From NCBI GenBank assembly GCA_946481585.1, contig CAMLOF010000108.1, positions 1-9,053 of the forward strand: a DNA stretch of 9,053 bases, written 5' to 3'. The DNA comes from an uncultured Macromonas sp. GTDB taxonomy: Bacteria; Pseudomonadota; Gammaproteobacteria; Burkholderiales; Burkholderiaceae. Shown piece after piece: positions 6,544-9,053 of this stretch (position 1 is its first letter; each line of letters starts with the position of its first letter). The position numbers were made by a program, and so were the translations under genes. The notes beneath the pieces are model-generated. The model made no database searches, was not told where the DNA came from, and was given only the letters and a program-made list of their open reading frames with translations.

Positions 6544-7326
6544 ATGAGCACCTCCCCGGAACTGATCATCGTCCGCACTGAAGGCCGCGTCGGCATCATC
6601 ACCCTCAACCGCCCCAAACAGCTCAACGCGCTGAACGACCAGCTCATGAACGAGCTGGGCGCAGCACTCAAGGCGTTCGACGCAGACGACGACATCGGCT
6701 GCATGATCATCACCGGCAGCGAAAAGGCATTTGCTGCTGGCGCGGACATTGGCGCCATGGCCAGCTACAGCTTTGCCGACGCCTACAAGGGCGACTACAT
6801 CACCCGCAACTGGGAAACCATCCGCAGCATCCGCAAGCCCGTCATAGCGGCGGTCAGCGGCTTTGCACTGGGCGGCGGCTGCGAACTGGCCATGATGTGC
6901 GACTTCATCATTGCCGCCGACAACGCCAAGTTCGGTCAGCCCGAGATCAAGCTGGGCATCATCCCCGGCGCGGGTGGCACGCAGCGCCTGCCGCGCGCTG
7001 TGGGCAAGTCCAAGGCCATGGACATGGCCCTGACCGGGCGCATGATGGACGCCACCGAGGCCGAGCGCTCCGGCCTGGTCAGCCGCGTCGTGCCGCTGGA
7101 CAAGTTGATGGACGAGACGCTGGGCGCTGCGCTCGTCATCGCCGGGTTCTCGCAAGTGGCAGTGATGGCAGCCAAGGAATCGGTCAACCGCGCGTTTGAA
7201 GGCTCGCTGGCCGACGGCGTGATGTTCGAACGCCGCATGTTCCACGCACTGTTTGCCACCGCCGACCAGAAGGAAGGCATGGCGGCTTTTGTGGAAAAAC
7301 GTGCAGCCAACTTCAAACACGCTTGA
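6544..7326 (+). CDS. Enoyl-CoA hydratase (crotonase superfamily)
   Basis: A 260-residue cytosolic crotonase. Family role: syn-hydration of trans-2-enoyl-CoA to 3-hydroxyacyl-CoA in fatty-acid or aromatic-acid beta-oxidation. Both catalytic glutamates are present, E114 in GGGCELAM and E134 in [21 protein letters not shown], with the 20-residue spacing of the classic hydratases. The oxyanion-hole region [11 protein letters not shown] (62-72) and the GFALGGG turn (106-112) are intact. Length is typical for a stand-alone hydratase. The start at 6544 ([14 protein letters not shown]) fits the family start and the candidate promoter better than the in-frame ATG at 6511. No dehydrogenase, thiolase or ligase gene is adjacent, so the substrate is open. 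E114 argues against feruloyl-CoA hydratase-lyase despite the nearby vanA. The stop codon lies inside the -35 region of the downstream tRNA promoter. Confidence 0.93.
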   Translation: MSTSPELIIVRTEGRVGIITLNRPKQLNALNDQLMNELGAALKAFDADDDIGCMIITGSEKAFAAGADIGAMASYSFADAYKGDYITRNWETIRSIRKPVIAAVSGFALGGGCELAMMCDFIIAADNAKFGQPEIKLGIIPGAGGTQRLPRAVGKSKAMDMALTGRMMDATEAERSGLVSRVVPLDKLMDETLGAALVIAGFSQVAVMAAKESVNRAFEGSLADGVMFERRMFHALFATADQKEGMAAFVEKRAANFKHA

Positions 7327-7352
7327 TCAAGGCCCAAAAATCCCGCTATAAT
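7323..7352 (+). promoter_or_regulatory. sigma70 promoter of the CAT-anticodon tRNA gene
   Basis: TTGATC (7323-7328, four of six -35 bases) and a perfect TATAAT (7347-7352) are separated by 18 bp. Transcription would begin near 7359, four bases before the mature tRNA 5' end at 7363. The -35 hexamer overlaps the TGA stop codon (7324-7326) of the enoyl-CoA hydratase gene. Confidence 0.75.
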
Positions 7353-7362
7353 GCGAGGCTCT

Positions 7363-7439
7363 GGCTCCTTAGCTCAGCCGGTTAGAGCGACGGAATCATA
7401 ATCCGCAGGTCCCCTGTTCGAATCAGGGAGGAGCCACCA
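7363..7439 (+). tRNA. tRNA with CAT anticodon: elongator tRNA-Met, or tRNA-Ile2 (lysidine)
   Basis: The 77-nt cloverleaf is complete: acceptor GGCTCCT/AGGAGCC (perfect), D-arm GCTC/GAGC, T-arm CCCTG/CAGGG with loop TTCGAAT, and an encoded CCA end. The anticodon CAT is at 7397-7399 in the loop ATCATAA. G1-C72 pairs, so it is not the initiator tRNA, which has a mismatch there. CAT is also the genomic anticodon of tRNA-Ile2, converted by TilS to lysidine. The acceptor stem here (T4-A69, C5-G68) is intermediate between the E. coli elongator Met and Ile2 sequences as I recall them, so the charging identity is not certain. Oddities are A27 opposite C43 at the base of the anticodon stem, and A at position 32. 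It has its own promoter and terminator. Confidence 0.93.
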
Positions 7440-7447
7440 GAACACAC

Positions 7448-7482
7448 AAGCACTTGGCGCACTCAGCCCAAGTGCTTTTTTT
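7448..7482 (+). terminator. Intrinsic terminator of the tRNA gene
   Basis: AAGCACTTGG (7448-7457) pairs perfectly with CCAAGTGCTT (7468-7477) around a 10-nt loop, and a run of seven T spans 7476-7482. It lies eight bases after the CCA end and isolates the tRNA from the MarR gene. Confidence 0.92.
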
Positions 7483-7500
7483 GTTGGCTGGCCGTTGCCT

Positions 7501-7506
7501 TATAGT
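7501..7506 (+). promoter_or_regulatory. Candidate -10 element of the MarR regulator gene
   Basis: TATAGT matches five of six -10 bases and lies 29 bp before the ATG at 7536. The -35 position (7478-7483) reads TTTTTG, within the tRNA terminator T-run, and is a poor match. No copy of the CATTCAG palindrome found before vanA is present here. Confidence 0.35.
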
Positions 7507-7535
7507 CCGCACGTCTCCGCCAACCATTGCCCGCC

Positions 7536-8075
7536 ATGCCAGCCGCCCGCCGCGCAGCGTCCACACCCACTCCCAAGGCTCCCGCACCTCATGCAGAGGC
7601 GGCAGCCAGCCCCATTCCAGACGACACCTTGGAATTGCACGCCGAGCCGGGCCACCTGATGCGCCGCGCGCACCAGATCGCCGTCTCCACCTTCCACGAG
7701 ACCCACGGCAGGCACGTCACCCCGGTGCAATACGCCATCCTGCGCGCGTTGCAAGACAACCCAGGCATCGACCAGGTTACGCTGGCCCAGCGCGTGGCGC
7801 TGGATACCTCCACCACGGCCGACATTGCCACTCGCCTGGAAAGCAAGGGCTGGATCGCACGCGAGCTGTTGCCAAGGCGCCAACGCAGCCTCACACTCAC
7901 GCCAGAAGGCCAGGCGGTGCTGGACAGCATGCTGCCGCACGTGAACGAGATGTACCGCCAGCTGCTGCAACCACTCACTCCCCAGGAACAGGTGGAGTTT
8001 CTGCGGCTGCTGCGCAAATTCGTTCGCCTGGCTGGCCAGAACGAAAACGCTCCCCGGGAAAACCCCGAGGAGTGA
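7536..8075 (+). CDS. MarR-family transcriptional regulator, probable repressor of vanA
   Basis: A 179-residue protein with a disordered Ala/Pro-rich N-terminus (1-30), then a MarR winged helix-turn-helix. The dimerisation helix starts around 38-58 (PGHLMRRAHQIAVSTFHE). VTPVQYAILRAL (61-72) and VTLAQRVALDTSTTADIATRLESKGWI (81-107) give the core and recognition helix. The wing is ELLPRRQRSLTLTPEG (110-125), and a C-terminal dimer helix follows to about 165. MarR proteins are dimers that bind palindromes and release them on binding phenolic ligands. The gene lies 70 bp upstream of vanA in the same direction, and tandem palindromes fill the gap, so control of vanA by vanillate or a related phenolic is inferred. 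An in-frame TTG at 7527 would add three residues; ATG 7536 is preferred, although neither has a Shine-Dalgarno. It is not the GntR- or PadR-type VanR known elsewhere. Confidence 0.88.
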   Translation: MPAARRAASTPTPKAPAPHAEAAASPIPDDTLELHAEPGHLMRRAHQIAVSTFHETHGRHVTPVQYAILRALQDNPGIDQVTLAQRVALDTSTTADIATRLESKGWIARELLPRRQRSLTLTPEGQAVLDSMLPHVNEMYRQLLQPLTPQEQVEFLRLLRKFVRLAGQNENAPRENPEE

Positions 8076-8094
8076 AGCCTTTTTTCTTGGCATG

Positions 8095-8132
8095 TCATTC
8101 AGTACAATGAATGACATTCAGCATACTGAATG
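8095..8132 (+). promoter_or_regulatory. Tandem palindromic operator and vanA promoter region
   Basis: Two 18-bp palindromes occur in direct succession: CATTCAG-TACA-ATGAATG (8096-8113, six of seven arm positions pair) and CATTCAG-CATA-CTGAATG (8115-8132, perfect). Their centres are 19 bp apart, close to two helical turns. The first contains TACAAT (8103-8108), a five-of-six -10 match, so a bound protein would block RNA polymerase. The second covers the expected start point (about 8115) and ends directly at the vanA Shine-Dalgarno. TTGGCA (8087-8092) resembles a -35 but is only 10 bp from TACAAT. The MarR protein encoded just upstream is the obvious candidate to bind here. Confidence 0.75.
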
Positions 8133-8138
8133 AAGGAG
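8133..8138 (+). promoter_or_regulatory. vanA ribosome binding site
   Basis: AAGGAG, seven bases before the ATG at 8146, is one of only two strong Shine-Dalgarno sequences on the plus strand of this window. It fixes the vanA start and directly abuts the second operator palindrome. Confidence 0.85.
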
Positions 8139-8145
8139 ACCTCAC

Positions 8146-9053
8146 ATGTTCCCCAAAAACACCTGGTACGTGGCCTGTGCCGCGCACGACATTGACGCCA
8201 AGCCCCTGGGTCGCAAAATCTGCAACGAAAGCATCGTGTTCTATCGCGATGACAACGGCCAGGTCGCGGCGGTAGAGGATTTCTGCCCGCACCGCGGCGC
8301 CCCACTGTCTTTGGGCTACGTGTGCAAAGGCAAACTGGTGTGCGGCTACCACGGCCTGGAAATGGGCCGCGACGGCAAGACGATTGCGATGCCCGGCCAG
8401 CGCGTGCAAGGCTTTCCCGCCATCAAGAGCTACCCGGTGCAGGAACGCTACGGCTTCATCTGGGTGTGGACGGGCGATGCCGAACGTGCGGACCCGGCCC
8501 TCATTCCGCACATGGAGTGGTACGACAACCCGGAATGGGCCTACGGCGGCGGCCTGTACCACGTCAAGGCCAACTACCAACTGATGATCGACAACCTGAT
8601 GGACCTGACGCACGAAACCTACGTGCACTCCACCAGCATTGGCCAGCCCGAGATCGACGAAACCCCCTGCAAGACGGTGGTCAACGGCGACGAGGTGGTG
8701 ACCAGCCGCTTCATGGAAAACATCACCGCACCGCCCTTCTGGCGTGCTGCACTGCGCGCCAAGGGCCTGGCCGACGACGTACCGGTGGACCGCTGGCAGA
8801 TCTGCCGCTTCACCCCGCCCAGCCACGTGATGATTGAAGTGGGTGTGGCGCACGCTGGCCACGGTGGCTACGAGGCCCCAGCCGAGCACAAGGTCTACAG
8901 CGTGGTGGTGGACTTCATCACCCCCGAAACCGACACCTCCATGTGGTACCACTGGGGCATGGCGCGCAAGTTCAATCCGCACGACGCCGCGCTGACCGAC
9001 CAGATCCGCGAAGGCCAGGGCAAGATCTTTGGCGAAGACCTGGAAATGCTGGA
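8146..9053 (+). CDS. vanA: Vanillate O-demethylase oxygenase subunit VanA (3' end cut by window)
   Basis: 302 codons are visible and the frame runs off the window. The protein (MFPKNTWYVACAAHDI...) closely resembles Pseudomonas VanA as I remember it. The Rieske [2Fe-2S] ligands are C47-P-H49 and C66-G-Y-H69. The mononuclear iron site is H156 and H161 in DNLMDLTHETYVH, with D153 as the likely electron-bridging aspartate. D298 (FGEDLEML) is the probable third iron ligand by analogy with dicamba monooxygenase D294. VanA, with the reductase VanB, converts vanillate, O2 and NADH to protocatechuate and formaldehyde in lignin-derived aromatic catabolism. About 50 residues are likely missing, and vanB is expected downstream. 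The MarR gene and tandem palindromes upstream suggest substrate-induced expression. Other aromatic O-demethylases of this Rieske group, such as syringate-type enzymes, are an alternative. Confidence 0.92.
   Translation, partial: MFPKNTWYVACAAHDIDAKPLGRKICNESIVFYRDDNGQVAAVEDFCPHRGAPLSLGYVCKGKLVCGYHGLEMGRDGKTIAMPGQRVQGFPAIKSYPVQERYGFIWVWTGDAERADPALIPHMEWYDNPEWAYGGGLYHVKANYQLMIDNLMDLTHETYVHSTSIGQPEIDETPCKTVVNGDEVVTSRFMENITAPPFWRAALRAKGLADDVPVDRWQICRFTPPSHVMIEVGVAHAGHGGYEAPAEHKVYSVVVDFITPETDTSMWYHWGMARKFNPHDAALTDQIREGQGKIFGEDLEML

Noticed and set aside
6283..7320. 345-codon minus-strand frame over the enoyl-CoA hydratase gene
   Set aside because: It is antisense to a fully conserved crotonase; the product is His/Ala/Val-rich with no recognisable motif.
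6544..7326. Feruloyl-CoA hydratase-lyase, which would pair with vanA in ferulate degradation
   Set aside because: The protein has both classical glutamates (E114, E134). Hydratase-lyases have a non-glutamate residue at the first position and a different sequence around it. A tRNA with its terminator also separates the two genes.
7483..7535. Autoregulatory operator before the MarR gene
   Set aside because: No copy of CATTCAG or CTGAATG was seen in this stretch.
8049..8085. Terminator between the MarR gene and vanA: imperfect stem around AAAA followed by TTTTTT at 8080-8085
   Set aside because: The stem has a mismatch and a bulge, lies inside the coding end, and is seven bases away from the T-run. 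Too weak to call, though partial attenuation is possible.
8095..8982. 295-codon minus-strand frame over vanA
   Set aside because: It is antisense to vanA and would run through the operator region; the His/Val-rich product looks like a shadow.
1..9053. Mobile element, CRISPR array, phage or toxin-antitoxin system
   Set aside because: No transposase or integrase motif, no regularly spaced repeats and no terminal inverted repeats were seen. Base composition and gene content look like ordinary chromosome throughout.

Overview
The window looks like chromosomal DNA of a high-GC betaproteobacterium, most likely Comamonadaceae (Acidovorax/Comamonas/Delftia-like). This is inferred from the high GC content, strong third-position G/C bias, the combination of housekeeping genes, and a vanA closely resembling known vanillate demethylases. 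No database search was possible. I see no insertion sequence, integrase, CRISPR array or phage gene.

Left part (1-1704): the first 19 codons of ychF run leftward off the window. A roughly 300-bp intergenic region follows, then a small glycine-zipper lipoprotein gene. Next is a 328-residue protein that aligns along its length with HD-GYP cyclic-di-GMP phosphodiesterases but has lost the HD pair and the GYP loop. It converges on a MOSC-domain (mARC/YcbX-like) molybdenum-cofactor protein gene at 1705-2619 (minus).

Centre (2620-6423): a 68-bp divergent region separates the MOSC gene from a rightward cluster. This cluster encodes a UbiH/COQ6-type FAD monooxygenase, a periplasmic DsbC-type disulfide isomerase, and an M61-family metallopeptidase with a PDZ domain. 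The last two overlap in ATGA, which suggests translational coupling. A strong hairpin without a U-tract follows the peptidase.

Right part (6424-9053): an enoyl-CoA hydratase gene with both catalytic glutamates is followed by a tRNA with a CAT anticodon. The tRNA has its own promoter, whose -35 region contains the hydratase stop codon, and a clean intrinsic terminator. A MarR-family regulator gene lies 70 bp upstream of vanA (vanillate O-demethylase oxygenase subunit), which is cut off by the window end. The MarR-vanA gap holds two tandem 18-bp palindromes on a 19-bp period, overlapping a TACAAT -10 and abutting the Shine-Dalgarno sequence. The simplest reading is a MarR-repressed vanillate catabolic operon, with vanB expected beyond the window.

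Most of the window is ordinary housekeeping sequence. The items most worth a second look are the tandem operator before vanA, the degenerate HD-GYP protein, the uncertain identity of the CAT tRNA, and the coupling of a periplasmic DsbC with a peptidase that has no visible export signal.
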